This document shows positions 16,810-25,133 of a stretch of 25,441 bases of DNA, piece after piece. Positions within the stretch are counted from its first letter, which is position 1; every line of letters begins with the position of its first letter. A program made the translations under genes and the position numbers. The DNA comes from CAMCXE01 sp041179125 (GTDB lineage: Bacteria > Pseudomonadota > Gammaproteobacteria > Pseudomonadales > Cellvibrionaceae). The notes under the pieces are model-generated. The model ran no database searches. It was not told where the DNA came from and was given only the letters and a program-made list of their open reading frames with translations. The stretch is taken from contig JBEGTZ010000255.1 in the NCBI GenBank assembly GCA_041179125.1, positions 1-25,441 on the forward strand. The letters are read 5' to 3'.

Positions 16810-16842
16810 AGGTGAACTGCGGCGGCCTGTGCGCGGGCCAAC

Positions 16843-17772
16843 TTAGGCCAACGCTTGCGTGAGTGCAGGCAGCGCTTCAAATAAATCCGCCACCAAACCG
16901 TAATCGGCCACTTGGAAAATCGGCGCGTCTGGGTCTTTGTTAATCGCCACAATCACTTTGGAGTCTTTCATGCCCGCCAGATGTTGAACCGCGCCGGAAA
17001 TGCCTACAGCAATATACAACTCGGGCGCGACGATTTTACCGGTTTGGCCCACCTGGAAATCATTGGGGGCGTAGCCTGCGTCCACCGCAGCGCGGGAGGC
17101 GCCCACGGCGGCGCCGAGGCGGTCTGCGAGTGCGTAAATTAGAGCGAAGTTTTCGGCGCTGCCCAGGGCGCGGCCACCGGAGACAATAACTTTGGCGGCG
17201 GTGAGTTCAGGCCTTTCGCTCACCGCAAGGCTTGCGCTTACGAATTCGCTTTGGGTGTTGCTGTTTGAAACCGCGATGGGTTCAATCGCCGCGCTGCCGC
17301 CTTGTGTGGCGGCGGCGTCAAAGGCGGTGGTGCGAATGGTAAGCACTTTGATGGCATCTTGGCTTTGTACCGTGGCGATAAGGCTGCCAGCGTAGATGGG
17401 GCGTTTGAAGGTGTCGGGGCTTTCAATGCTGATGACATCGGAGATTTGCTGCACATCCAACAGTGCGGCCACGCGCGGCAGCAGGTTTTTGCCGAAGCTG
17501 GTGGCGGGGGCCAGTATGTGGCTGTAGGTGCTGGCGCGCGCAACAATTAATGCACTTAAGCGCTCAGCCAGGCCGTGGGCCAATTGGGCGTCATCGGCCA
17601 GCCACACTTTGCTTACCGCAGGGCAGGCGGCTAGGGCTTCTGCGGCGAGTTGGCCGTGCTGCCCGGCCACTAATACGTCCACTGCGCCTAATTTTTGTGC
17701 GGCGCTGATGCAGTGCAGGGTGGCGGGTTTTAAACCTTGGGCGTCGAATTCGGCAATGACTAATGTGCTCAT
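16843..17772 (-). CDS. etfA: electron transfer flavoprotein alpha subunit
   Basis: The 309-residue protein has the usual length for EtfA. With EtfB it forms the soluble heterodimer that takes electrons from acyl-CoA and other dehydrogenases and passes them to ETF:ubiquinone oxidoreductase. The N-terminal part (1-190) is the Rossmann-like domain. The C-terminal FAD domain (about 193-309) holds VSGGRALGSAENF, AVGASRAAVDAGY, the QVGQTGKIVAPELYIAVGIS signature, and the GAVQHLAGMKDS flavin-binding segment. Its ATG overlaps the etfB stop by four bases (ATGA), so translation is coupled. The terminator at 16771-16809 closes the operon. Confidence 0.97.
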   Translation of the reverse strand: MSTLVIAEFDAQGLKPATLHCISAAQKLGAVDVLVAGQHGQLAAEALAACPAVSKVWLADDAQLAHGLAERLSALIVARASTYSHILAPATSFGKNLLPRVAALLDVQQISDVISIESPDTFKRPIYAGSLIATVQSQDAIKVLTIRTTAFDAAATQGGSAAIEPIAVSNSNTQSEFVSASLAVSERPELTAAKVIVSGGRALGSAENFALIYALADRLGAAVGASRAAVDAGYAPNDFQVGQTGKIVAPELYIAVGISGAVQHLAGMKDSKVIVAINKDPDAPIFQVADYGLVADLFEALPALTQALA

Positions 17773-18521
17773 GGGATCACCTTGGCGTCGTTTTTTAATT
17801 TGCTGATTAGCTCTTCTACACTGGCTACCTTAATACCGGCGCTGCGCTCGGCGGGCAGCTCTACTTTTAACGTTTTCACGCGGGGGGCTGGGTCCACGCC
17901 TAAGTCTGCTAAGGCTAGGATGTCCAAAGGTTTTTTCTTGGCCTTCATGATGTTGGGCAGGGAGGCGTAGCGCGGTTCGTTGAGGCGTAAATCGGTGGTG
18001 ATGACAGCGGGCAGGCTCAGGCTCAGGGTCTCAAGGCCGCCGTCGATTTCACGCGTCACCTGGGCGCGGCCTTCGCTAATGCTTAGCTCCGAAGCAAAAG
18101 TGCCCTGGGGCATACCGCACAGGGCCGCGAGCATTTGGCCGGTTTGGTTGTTGTCGCCGTCGATGGATTGTTTGCCCAAAATGATCAGGCCCGGCTGTTC
18201 TTTTTCCACCAGTGCTTTGAGTGTTTTGGCTACCGCCAGTGGCTCCAGCTCACTGGGCGCCTCCACTAAAATAGCGCGGTCCGCGCCCAGGGCTAAGGCG
18301 GCGCGCAGTTGTTCTTGGCCTTTTGTATCACCGATACATACGGCGATCACTTCGCTGGCCACACCGCGCTCGGCTAGGCGCACAGCCTCTTCAATGGCGA
18401 TTTCACAAAAGGGGTTCACTGCCATTTTGAGGTTGGCGGTGTCCGCTTGGGTTTGGGTGTCTGTTGGGCGCACCTTAACATTGGCATCGACAACCCGTTT
18501 GATGGGGACGAGGATTTTCAT
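17769..18521 (-). CDS. etfB: electron transfer flavoprotein beta subunit
   Basis: The 250-residue protein begins MKILVPIKRVVDANVKVRP, the standard EtfB start. It keeps the AMP-binding and signature region VNPFCEIAIEEAVRLAE, ALALGADRAILV, GKQSIDGDNNQTGQMLAA, and the late VITTDLRLNEPRYASLPNIMKAK block (split by eye). GGAGAG precedes the ATG by about 8 bases. It binds AMP structurally and carries the dehydrogenase-recognition loop in the EtfAB dimer. It is the first gene of the etfBA operon and lies divergent from the ETF-QO gene, with a DUF4231-like gene between them. Confidence 0.97.
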   Translation of the reverse strand: MKILVPIKRVVDANVKVRPTDTQTQADTANLKMAVNPFCEIAIEEAVRLAERGVASEVIAVCIGDTKGQEQLRAALALGADRAILVEAPSELEPLAVAKTLKALVEKEQPGLIILGKQSIDGDNNQTGQMLAALCGMPQGTFASELSISEGRAQVTREIDGGLETLSLSLPAVITTDLRLNEPRYASLPNIMKAKKKPLDILALADLGVDPAPRVKTLKVELPAERSAGIKVASVEELISKLKNDAKVIP

Positions 18522-18981
18522 GGATTTGCTCTCCGATTTCAGTTAAGCATTTTAAGCTAAGCATTGCCTGTGGCCTTAGGGCCCGTGCGGGGTTCTATCT
18601 AATAGGCGTTAGATGTTTGAAAAGGCGCGATACTAAAAGCATTAGTTAGGTGTGGCTAGCCTTTTGCGTTAATTAGCCTAAAAACGGTATAGGGCGGGCC
18701 GCGCATGTTGTTTTAATTCTAGCTCGAAGGGCTGATTTAGAGGGCGATATCATTTTGTGGTGGTTTTTTGCTCACAGATCCGAAAAATGAGGCGCTTTCT
18801 GCTGTGCTCGCTCTGCTGCGCCTCAATTTAAACGACTTGTTTTTACGGGTTGATACACGTATAAAAACCCGAATTTTGGGTTGCTGGGTAATTCCAGTTA
18901 ATGTTAAGTAGTCAATCCCACTTTTCTGATCAGGTGGAATTTGTTCTCACTATAAATTGATATGTACAAAACGTAAGCCAT
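18522..18981. other. intergenic region between etfB and the DUF4231/SLATT gene
   Basis: The 460 bases hold no convincing ORF. An inverted repeat TGAGGCGC (18788-18795) / GCGCCTCA (18818-18825) with a 22-nt loop lies in the middle, without a T-run. Near the plus-strand gene there is an 8-bp palindrome CTGATCAG (18926-18933) flanked by CCAC and GTGG, and a TATAAA at 18951-18956 that could be part of a -10 box. I cannot support a full promoter. The promoter of etfBA should also lie here. Confidence 0.5.
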
Positions 18982-19464
18982 ATGACAACCAACGAAACAG
19001 TCCAAAGCTATATACAAGGGCGCGTAGAGCAATATTACGTGTGGTACGACTCGAAAGCGGTGAAAAGCAAAGCCAGCTATCAGCGGGGTAGGCTTATTTC
19101 TGCTGTGAGCGCAGTGCTCATCCCCGTGATAACCAACATTGAGTTGTCATTTTCTATCTGCGGGGTGCAGGTTGATATATCCAACCTCTTGGTGAGTGTT
19201 TTGGGTATTACTGTTGCCCTTTTAGTTGCCTTGGAGGGCGTCTATCACCACCGAGAACAGTGGTTAAATTCGAGATCAACCGCAGAATATTTAAAGACTC
19301 AAAAGGTTATTTTTGAGCATGGGGCAGGGGATTATGAAGGCTTGGATGAGGAGAAGGCCTTCACTCAGCTTGTCAATCGAGTTGAAAAAGCAATTGCAGA
19401 AGAAAACGCCGTTACATTAAATGTTCTCACTCGCTCAGAACAAAAAGGTGAGAAAAACACGTAA
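18982..19464 (+). CDS. DUF4231/SLATT-like two-TM membrane protein
   Basis: The 160-residue protein matches the DUF4231 pattern as I know it. An N-terminal amphipathic helix carries WYDSKAVKSKASYQ. TM1 is at about 37-52 (LISAVSAVLIPVITN) and TM2 at about 67-87 (SNLLVSVLGITVALLVALEG). A conserved HHREQWLNSRSTAEYLK segment and a C-terminal helix with VNRVEKAIAEENA follow. DUF4231 belongs to the SLATT superfamily, proposed as membrane effectors in nucleotide-signalling conflict systems next to SMODS or SLOG genes. No such partner is visible here. The gene sits alone between etfB and the ETF-QO gene. The end of the gene, with its stop codon, is duplicated in tandem (19442-19489). Confidence 0.8.
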   Translation: MTTNETVQSYIQGRVEQYYVWYDSKAVKSKASYQRGRLISAVSAVLIPVITNIELSFSICGVQVDISNLLVSVLGITVALLVALEGVYHHREQWLNSRSTAEYLKTQKVIFEHGAGDYEGLDEEKAFTQLVNRVEKAIAEENAVTLNVLTRSEQKGEKNT

Positions 19465-19489
19465 TAAAAAGGTGAGAAAAACACGTAAT
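19442..19489 (+). repeat. 24-bp tandem duplication covering a stop codon
   Basis: AAAAAGGTGAGAAAAACACG plus TAAT is present twice in a row (19442-19465 and 19466-19489). The first unit carries the last codons and TAA stop of the DUF4231-like gene. The second sits in the same frame just after, since 24 is a multiple of three, and provides a back-up stop. Confidence 0.9.
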
Positions 19490-19577
19490 AAATAGTAGGT
19501 AATAACCGCGCTAGCTCACTAAATAAGGCGCTTTAGTGCGCCATCTATCCACTGTTTATCTCACCCCTATCACAGTC

Positions 19578-19593
19578 GCGCACCAAGGTGCGC
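19578..19593. promoter_or_regulatory. perfect palindrome upstream of the ETF-QO gene
   Basis: GCGCACCAAGGTGCGC has perfect 7-bp arms with a 2-nt centre and lies about 70 bases before the proposed GTG start. It could be an operator or a small hairpin. No known regulator box is recognised. Confidence 0.4.
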
Positions 19594-19664
19594 CTTGCGT
19601 CATGTGCGGTTTTTAGGTTCAACGTTTATACTCCGCCCTTTTTTTGGCCAAGTGGGGTGTGCCT

Positions 19665-21302
19665 GTGGAGCGCGAGTCGATGCCTTATGACGTGGTAATT
19701 GTGGGAGCTGGGCCTGCTGGCCTGGCTGCTGCGTGCCGTCTTAAGCAGTTATCAGCGGAAATTTCAGTCTGTGTGGTGGAGAAAGGCTCGGAAGTGGGCG
19801 CGCATATTCTCTCCGGTGCGGTGTTTGAGCCGCGTGCATTAACTGAATTGTTCCCCGATTGGCAGCAAAAAGGCGCGCCCTTAACCACCCAGGTTCAGGC
19901 CGATGAAATCTATTACCTCAACCAGGCCGACAAAAGCCTGCGCGTGCCAGGCTTTTTTATCCCCAAAACGTTGCACAACCAGGGCAATTACATTATTAGC
20001 CTGGGCAATTTGTGCCGCTGGTTGGCGGAGCAGGCGGAAGGCTTGGGCGTGGATGTGTTCCCCGGTTTTGCCGCCAGCGCGTTATTGTTTGATGAGCAGG
20101 GGGCCGTGAAGGGCATCTTAATTGGCGATATGGGCGTGGGCGCCGATGGCACACCCAAAAGCAGCTTCACAGCCGGCATGGAACTACACGGCAAATACAC
20201 CCTGTTTGCTGAGGGGTGCCGGGGCCATTTGGGCAAACAACTGATCAAACATTTTGCTTTGGATGCTGGCAAACAGCCGCAACACTACGGCTTAGGCATT
20301 AAAGAACTCTGGCAAATCCCTGCGGAACAACACCGCCCCGGTTTAGTAGTACACACCGCAGGCTGGCCTTTGGCCGCATCTGGCACACCCGGCGGTGGGT
20401 TTTTATATCACTTAGAAGACCGCCAGGTGGCGGTGGGTTTGATTACAGATTTGTCCTACGAAAACCCACATCTAAGCCCTTTTGATGAATTCCAACGTTA
20501 CAAACACCACCCCACCATCGCCCAGCATTTACACGGTGGCAAGCGTATTGCCTACGGTGCGCGGGCGATTGCCAAGGGCGGGTTGCAGTCGCAGCCAAAG
20601 ATGCACTTCCCCGGCGGTTTGTTAATTGGCGATGACGCGGGCACACTGAATTTCGCCAAAATTAAAGGCTCGCACACCGCCATGAAATCCGGCCTGATCG
20701 CAGCCGACGTGCTCGCCAAAGCCTTAAGAGCCGGGCTTGAAGCCACAGACTTGCAAGAATTCGCCGAAAGCTTTGAAGATTCCTGGGCCTATGACGAGCT
20801 GTACCAACAACGCAACTTTGGCCCGGCACAACACCGCTGGGGCAACCTCTGGGGTTCGGCCTATGCGTTTGTGGACATCAACCTATTCAACGGCCATTTG
20901 CCTTGGACATTAAGCGACAAAAAAGCCGATCACGCCTGCCTCAAACCCGCCGCGCAATGCCCGGTCATTGACTACCCCAAGCCCGATGGCGTGCTGAGTT
21001 TCGATAAACTCTCGTCGGTTTACCTCTCCAACACTCACCACACAGAAGACCAGCCCTGCCACTTAACCCTGGCCGATGCCAGCATTCCCGTGGCAAAAAA
21101 CCTACCGCTCTACGCCGAACCCGCCCAGCGTTACTGCCCAGCGGGGGTGTATGAAATAGTGGAACAAAATGGTGCGCCGCGATTGCAAATAAACGGGCAG
21201 AATTGTGTTCACTGCAAAACCTGCGACATCAAAGACCCGGCGCAGAACATTACCTGGGTAACACCGGAGGGCGCAGGCGGGCCTAATTACCCGAACATGT
21301 AA
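19665..21302 (+). CDS. electron transfer flavoprotein:ubiquinone oxidoreductase (ETF-QO)
   Basis: This enzyme passes electrons from reduced EtfAB to ubiquinone in the inner membrane. I choose the GTG at 19665, because relatives begin 'MERE.M.FDVVIVGAGPAG' and GGGGTG lies just upstream; that gives about 545 residues. An upstream TTG at 19644 and an ATG at 19680 are alternatives. Visible are the FAD GAGPAG loop, VVEKGSEVGAHILSGAVFEP, FAEGCRGHLGKQL, and GLLIGDDAGTLNFAKIKGSHTAMKSG (split by eye). The C-terminal 4Fe-4S part has CPAGVYE and CVHCKTCDIKDPAQNITW. All four cluster cysteines are present. It faces etfBA divergently, as in Pseudomonas. Confidence 0.97.
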   Translation: MERESMPYDVVIVGAGPAGLAAACRLKQLSAEISVCVVEKGSEVGAHILSGAVFEPRALTELFPDWQQKGAPLTTQVQADEIYYLNQADKSLRVPGFFIPKTLHNQGNYIISLGNLCRWLAEQAEGLGVDVFPGFAASALLFDEQGAVKGILIGDMGVGADGTPKSSFTAGMELHGKYTLFAEGCRGHLGKQLIKHFALDAGKQPQHYGLGIKELWQIPAEQHRPGLVVHTAGWPLAASGTPGGGFLYHLEDRQVAVGLITDLSYENPHLSPFDEFQRYKHHPTIAQHLHGGKRIAYGARAIAKGGLQSQPKMHFPGGLLIGDDAGTLNFAKIKGSHTAMKSGLIAADVLAKALRAGLEATDLQEFAESFEDSWAYDELYQQRNFGPAQHRWGNLWGSAYAFVDINLFNGHLPWTLSDKKADHACLKPAAQCPVIDYPKPDGVLSFDKLSSVYLSNTHHTEDQPCHLTLADASIPVAKNLPLYAEPAQRYCPAGVYEIVEQNGAPRLQINGQNCVHCKTCDIKDPAQNITWVTPEGAGGPNYPNM

Positions 21303-21360
21303 GCGCTAGCGTGATCAACCGCACGTAACCTTGGCGTCTGGCTGAGGTTAAAAACAACAA

Positions 21361-21380
21361 AACTTAGCAAAACTTAGCAA
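21361..21380. repeat. 10-bp direct repeat before ppc
   Basis: AACTTAGCAA occurs twice in tandem, in the 169-base gap between the ETF-QO and ppc genes. It could be an incidental duplication; no regulator is suggested. Confidence 0.6.
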
Positions 21381-21471
21381 TAGGCACGAGACGTGCTGTT
21401 CCGAACCACCATAAATAATTTTAAAAGCCCCCAGGGCAACTTTAGAAAGCACCTATTTGAGGAGATTGTAA

Positions 21472-24090
21472 ATGACCAAATTACCCGAAACCCTGCGTGA
21501 AAACGTGCGTCTGTTAGGCGAATTATTAGGGGAGACCCTGTTAAAACACGAAGGGGCGGCGGTGTTTGCCAAAGTAGAAGCCATTCGCAAGCTCGGCAAG
21601 GCCATCAACAAAGCCTCCGAGGGGGATTCCCAACAGCTGGTGGATTTATTAGATAAGGTCGGCGATGCGGAAATTCTGCCCATCGTGCGCTCCTTCAACC
21701 AATTTTTGAACCTGGCCAACCTCGCCGAACAGGAATACGCCAGCAGTCTTGAAGCCTCCAATGTAGACACCCTAGACAACTTATTAAACGAGCAAAAAGA
21801 CCGCTGCGACCGCACCAAATTGTTGGACGTCATCCACAACCTATCCATCGACCTAGTGCTCACCGCCCACCCCACAGAAATCACCCGCCGCACACTTATC
21901 CGCAAATACGACCAAATCACCAACGTCATGGCCAGCCACCGCCGCACCGATTTACTCCAATACGAACACGACAAATACCGGGGCCGCTTAAAGCGCCTGG
22001 TGGAGGAAATCTGGAGCACCGACGAAATTCGCAACGAACGCCCCACCGCCATAGACGAAGCGCGCTGGGGGTTTGTGGTCATTGAAAGCAGCTTGTGGCA
22101 AGCGGTGCCGGATCAAATCCGCCATTTTGACCGCTTAGTAAACCGTCATCTAAATGAACGTTTACCCATGGAATTCTGCCCGTTCCGGTTTTTCTCCTGG
22201 ATGGGCGGCGACCGTGACGGCAACCCCAACGTCACCCACGACGTCACCGCCAAAGTGTTGCTACACGGGCGCCAAAGCGCCGCCGAACTCTACCTAAAAG
22301 ACCTGCACAGCCTGGGCGGCGATTTGAGCATGTTCGAAGCCAGCGAAGAACTGCTCAGCCATCTAAAAGAACCGTCAAAAACACCCTACCGGGAATTTCT
22401 CAAAGGCGTATACGCACGCTTAGAAGCCACCCAAGAATGGGCCTCCGAACAGCTCAAAGGCAACATCAGCCTCGCCCCGGAAGGCGTCATCACCTCCGCA
22501 CAAGAATTATTAGACCCACTACTAATTGTCCACCGCTCGCTAGAAGCCGTAGCGCTTGAAGACGTCGCCAACGGCCCGCTCTTGGACACCATCCGCCGCG
22601 TGCGCTGCTTTGGCATTAACCTCGTACCGCTGGACATTCGCCAAGACGGCGACCGCCACGTACAAGTGTTAGACGAACTCACCGAATACCTAGAAATGGG
22701 CAACTACCGCAGCTGGGACGAAGAAACCCGCCAAGCGTTTTTACTCGACCAACTCACCTCCAAACGCCCACTCCTGCCGCACAGCTGGCCGGTGTCGGAC
22801 GAATCCTTAGAAGTGATCAAAACCTGCCGCGTCATCGCCGAAGAACCCCGCGAAGCGCTCTCCCACTACATCATCTCAATGGCCCAACAGCCCTCCGACG
22901 TACTGGCCGTAGCCCTGCTATTAAAAGAATGCGGCATGAGCTGGAACATGCCCATCGTGCCCTTGTTTGAAACCCTCGACGACCTAGACCGCGCCACCAA
23001 AGTTATGGACCGCCTCTGGCAGCTGCCCTGGTACCGCGAGTACAGCAACCAAGACCAAACCGTCATGATCGGCTACTCGGACTCCGCCAAAGACGCAGGC
23101 AAATTCGCCGCCACCTGGGCGCAATACAAAGCCCAAGAAAACCTCGTCAGCCTCTCGGAAAAACACGGCATCTCCCTCGTCTTATTCCACGGGCGTGGCG
23201 GCACCGTAGGGCGCGGCGGCGGCCCAGTAGAAAAAGCAATGGCCTCACAACCCCCCGGCTCCGTACAAGGGCGCATCCGCGTGACCGAACAAGGCGAAAT
23301 GATCCGCTACAAATTTGGCCTGCCGCGCATCGCCTTCAGCAGCCTATCCACCTACGTCACCGCCACCATGCTGGCCACCGTAGCCCCCCACGCAGCCCCC
23401 AAACCCGAATGGCGTGAACTCATCGAAGCCATGTCCCTGCACAGCTTGGAAGGCTACCGCTCCATCGTGCGCGACAGCGACGACTTCGTACCCTACTTCC
23501 GCAACCTCACCCCCGAGCAAGAACTCAACAAACTCGCCCTAGGCTCCCGCCCCGCCAAACGCAAATCCACCGGCGGCGTAGAAAGCCTGCGCGCCATCCC
23601 CTGGGTATTCGCCTGGACCCAAGTACGCCTGAACCTACCCGCCTGGCTCGGCGTGCGCCAAGCCCTAGAACACGCCCAAACCACCGCCCCGGACACCCTG
23701 CAAACCATGCTAAAAGAATGGCCGTTCTTCTCCAGCTTTTTGGATTTATTAGAAATGGTACTAGGCAAAAGCGAAGGCGATATTTGCTCCCACTACGAAC
23801 GCCAATTAGTCCCCGTAGAATACCGAGGCCTAGGCGTAAAACTGCGCGCCGATTTAGAAGGTTTAAGCAAATTAATTATTCAATTAAAAAACCAAAACGC
23901 GTTATTAGATGGTGAACCGAATTTACAAGGCTCCATCAACGTGCGCAAACCCTACATAGACCCACTCAATTTTTTACAAGTGGAATTACTCAAACGCGAA
24001 CGCGAACCAGGGGCGATTAGCTCCGACCTGGACCGAGCGCTAAAAGTAACCATGGCGGGGATTGCTGCGGGAATGCGTAATACGGGTTAA
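21472..24090 (+). CDS. ppc: phosphoenolpyruvate carboxylase
   Basis: The enzyme carboxylates PEP with bicarbonate to oxaloacetate, replenishing the TCA cycle. It has 872 residues, the usual bacterial length. GAGGAG lies 8 bases upstream of the ATG. Signature elements are VLTAHPTE with the catalytic His at 133, FFSWMGGDRDGNPNVT, MIGYSDSAKDAG, the FHGRGGTVGRGGGP loop with His 573 and Arg 575, QPPGSVQGRIRVTEQGEMIR, and the invariant C-terminal MRNTG. All expected catalytic residues are present. The MITE copy at 24099 is inserted right behind the stop codon and may have displaced the natural terminator. Confidence 0.98.
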   Translation: MTKLPETLRENVRLLGELLGETLLKHEGAAVFAKVEAIRKLGKAINKASEGDSQQLVDLLDKVGDAEILPIVRSFNQFLNLANLAEQEYASSLEASNVDTLDNLLNEQKDRCDRTKLLDVIHNLSIDLVLTAHPTEITRRTLIRKYDQITNVMASHRRTDLLQYEHDKYRGRLKRLVEEIWSTDEIRNERPTAIDEARWGFVVIESSLWQAVPDQIRHFDRLVNRHLNERLPMEFCPFRFFSWMGGDRDGNPNVTHDVTAKVLLHGRQSAAELYLKDLHSLGGDLSMFEASEELLSHLKEPSKTPYREFLKGVYARLEATQEWASEQLKGNISLAPEGVITSAQELLDPLLIVHRSLEAVALEDVANGPLLDTIRRVRCFGINLVPLDIRQDGDRHVQVLDELTEYLEMGNYRSWDEETRQAFLLDQLTSKRPLLPHSWPVSDESLEVIKTCRVIAEEPREALSHYIISMAQQPSDVLAVALLLKECGMSWNMPIVPLFETLDDLDRATKVMDRLWQLPWYREYSNQDQTVMIGYSDSAKDAGKFAATWAQYKAQENLVSLSEKHGISLVLFHGRGGTVGRGGGPVEKAMASQPPGSVQGRIRVTEQGEMIRYKFGLPRIAFSSLSTYVTATMLATVAPHAAPKPEWRELIEAMSLHSLEGYRSIVRDSDDFVPYFRNLTPEQELNKLALGSRPAKRKSTGGVESLRAIPWVFAWTQVRLNLPAWLGVRQALEHAQTTAPDTLQTMLKEWPFFSSFLDLLEMVLGKSEGDICSHYERQLVPVEYRGLGVKLRADLEGLSKLIIQLKNQNALLDGEPNLQGSINVRKPYIDPLNFLQVELLKREREPGAISSDLDRALKVTMAGIAAGMRNTG

Positions 24091-24098
24091 TAATTAAT

Positions 24099-24281
24099 GT
24101 AATTATTCAGCACACACGGTAAAGCGGGTCTTCAGACCCGCGCGGACGGTATTGTCGCTTGCGATAACGAGTGTAAAAACACGGATTTTGGTTGTGCGGT
24201 TTTTATTGAATGTGTGCTTGCCTGCGTAGCGCAGGTTACGCTTGCGGCATAGCCTGCGCTACGATTGAGCTGAATAGTTGC
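24099..24281. mobile_element. MITE-like non-autonomous element, long form, copy 2 (183 bp)
   Basis: It has the same length as the copy at 1897-2079 and is similar throughout (roughly three quarters identical by eye; the right 14 bases are identical). The left end reads GTAATTATTCAGCAC and the right end GAGCTGAATAGTTGC. TAATTAAT (24091-24098) and TGATTAAT (24282-24289) flank it, an 8-bp duplication with one mismatch. Hairpin 1 is GCGGGTCT/AGACCCGC (24124-24141). Hairpin 2 has perfect 11-bp arms CGTAGCGCAGG (24225-24235) and CCTGCGCTACG (24253-24263). No transposase is encoded. Insertion is directly after the ppc stop codon. Confidence 0.85.
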
Positions 24282-24343
24282 TGATTAATTAATCGCAAAA
24301 GGCTTTGCGCCATTTCACCCTGTAGGGGCGCGATTTATTCTCG

Positions 24344-24365
24344 TTCCCACGCTCCCGCGTGGGAA
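24344..24365. repeat. REP-like hairpin
   Basis: TTCCCACGC and GCGTGGGAA are perfect 9-bp arms around TCCC, within the CGTTCCCACGC...GCGTGGGAATGC context seen scattered in many gammaproteobacterial genomes. It is a separate hairpin from the MITE, 62 bases away. Confidence 0.7.
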
Positions 24366-24522
24366 TGCATACCTCCAAACCACTCACCAATAAATAAAAA
24401 ATCCCAACCCATAAAAAACTTGCAAATAAAAAAACAACACAACGATAATCCCCGCGCCCAAAATGCACCCACACAGATCAACCCGCGCGGTGCTTATTTA
24501 TTTGTAACAAAAGGACAATCCA

Positions 24523-25074
24523 GTGGATAAAAACACCCCCTCCCAAGTAAAACAAATCTGTATACACAGTATTTTCCTAACCCTACTCACCGCCTGCGCC
24601 GCCAGCGAACCTGAAGTGGTCGTTAAATATCAATACGATGCACTCGGGCGGTTAAGCTACGTAGAAGATATAGAAAACGGCAACCGTGATTACGATTACG
24701 ACAAAGCGGGCAACCGGGTGTTAGTTGCCACCAGCACAGCCAGCGATGCCACTAAAACCCCAGAAGTACCGCCCTTGCCTGTGCCCACCGGGTTAACGGT
24801 GAGTGGTCCACGAACGCCAATTAGTGACGGCGGTGGCGGGTGGGATTTTTCATGGAGTCCTGTGCCTGGCGCAGTGGCCTACGCATACCAACTCAACGGT
24901 GAGCCAACCTCCACCATCACCACAGAAACTTCCGCAAGCAGTGCAGGCCCCAGGCCTTATTCGGTTGAAGCCATTTTTGAAACCGGCCTGCCGGAAACCG
25001 GCGTTTCAGAAACCGGTGCCGTTGAAATCCGCTCGGTTGAAACCCGCACCTATGCCAAGTTCCCAGAAAATTAA
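24523..25074 (+). CDS. small lipoprotein with YD (RHS) repeats and FN3-like segment
   Basis: The 183-residue protein starts at GTG 24523 with AAAGGA about 8 bases upstream. The signal peptide ends LLTAC (lipobox, Cys about 24). Residues about 34-65 are two YD repeats (YQYDALGRLSYVED, YDYDKAGNRV), the unit of RHS proteins. A Pro-rich spacer leads to a partial fibronectin III-like segment (VPTGLTVSG, WDFSWSPVPGAVAYAYQLNG). The tail is a run of five-residue repeats (ETGLP, ETGVS, ETGAV, EIRSV, ETRTY) coded by five 15-bp units. It ends 59 bases before the large RHS-like gene and is probably expressed with it. It looks like a small, detached relative of the RHS protein itself. Confidence 0.75.
   Translation: MDKNTPSQVKQICIHSIFLTLLTACAASEPEVVVKYQYDALGRLSYVEDIENGNRDYDYDKAGNRVLVATSTASDATKTPEVPPLPVPTGLTVSGPRTPISDGGGGWDFSWSPVPGAVAYAYQLNGEPTSTITTETSASSAGPRPYSVEAIFETGLPETGVSETGAVEIRSVETRTYAKFPEN
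24979..25053 (+). repeat. five 15-bp tandem units inside the YD lipoprotein gene
   Basis: Units start at 24979, 24994, 25009, 25024 and 25039, most beginning GAAACCGG or a one- or two-base variant. They encode pentapeptides of the form ExxxX. The reading frame is kept, so unit number may vary between strains without frameshift. Confidence 0.85.
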
Positions 25075-25133
25075 CCCCATCATCTAACGCCCCTAATCCG
25101 CTAATTCATATCCTCGCGCAAGGTTGCTCCGCC

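Larger units (their letters stand above)
24091..24522. other. intergenic region after ppc, with MITE and REP-like hairpin
   Basis: About 430 bases hold the second long MITE (24099-24281) and a REP-like hairpin (24344-24365). The rest (about 24370-24510) is AT-rich and shows no ORF I believe in. The promoter for the following lipoprotein should lie here, but I cannot point to one. Confidence 0.6.

Noticed and set aside
17980..18546. Plus-strand ORF of 188 codons opposite etfB
   Set aside because: It mirrors a clear etfB reading frame; composition is Ser/Arg/Ala-rich with no domain.
21453..22082. Minus-strand ORF of 209 codons inside ppc
   Set aside because: It is antisense to the strongly conserved PEP carboxylase N-terminus and composed of Ser/Arg-rich shadow sequence.
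24289..24474. Minus-strand ORF of 61 codons after ppc
   Set aside because: It overlaps the MITE target duplication and REP-like hairpin and has no recognisable domain.
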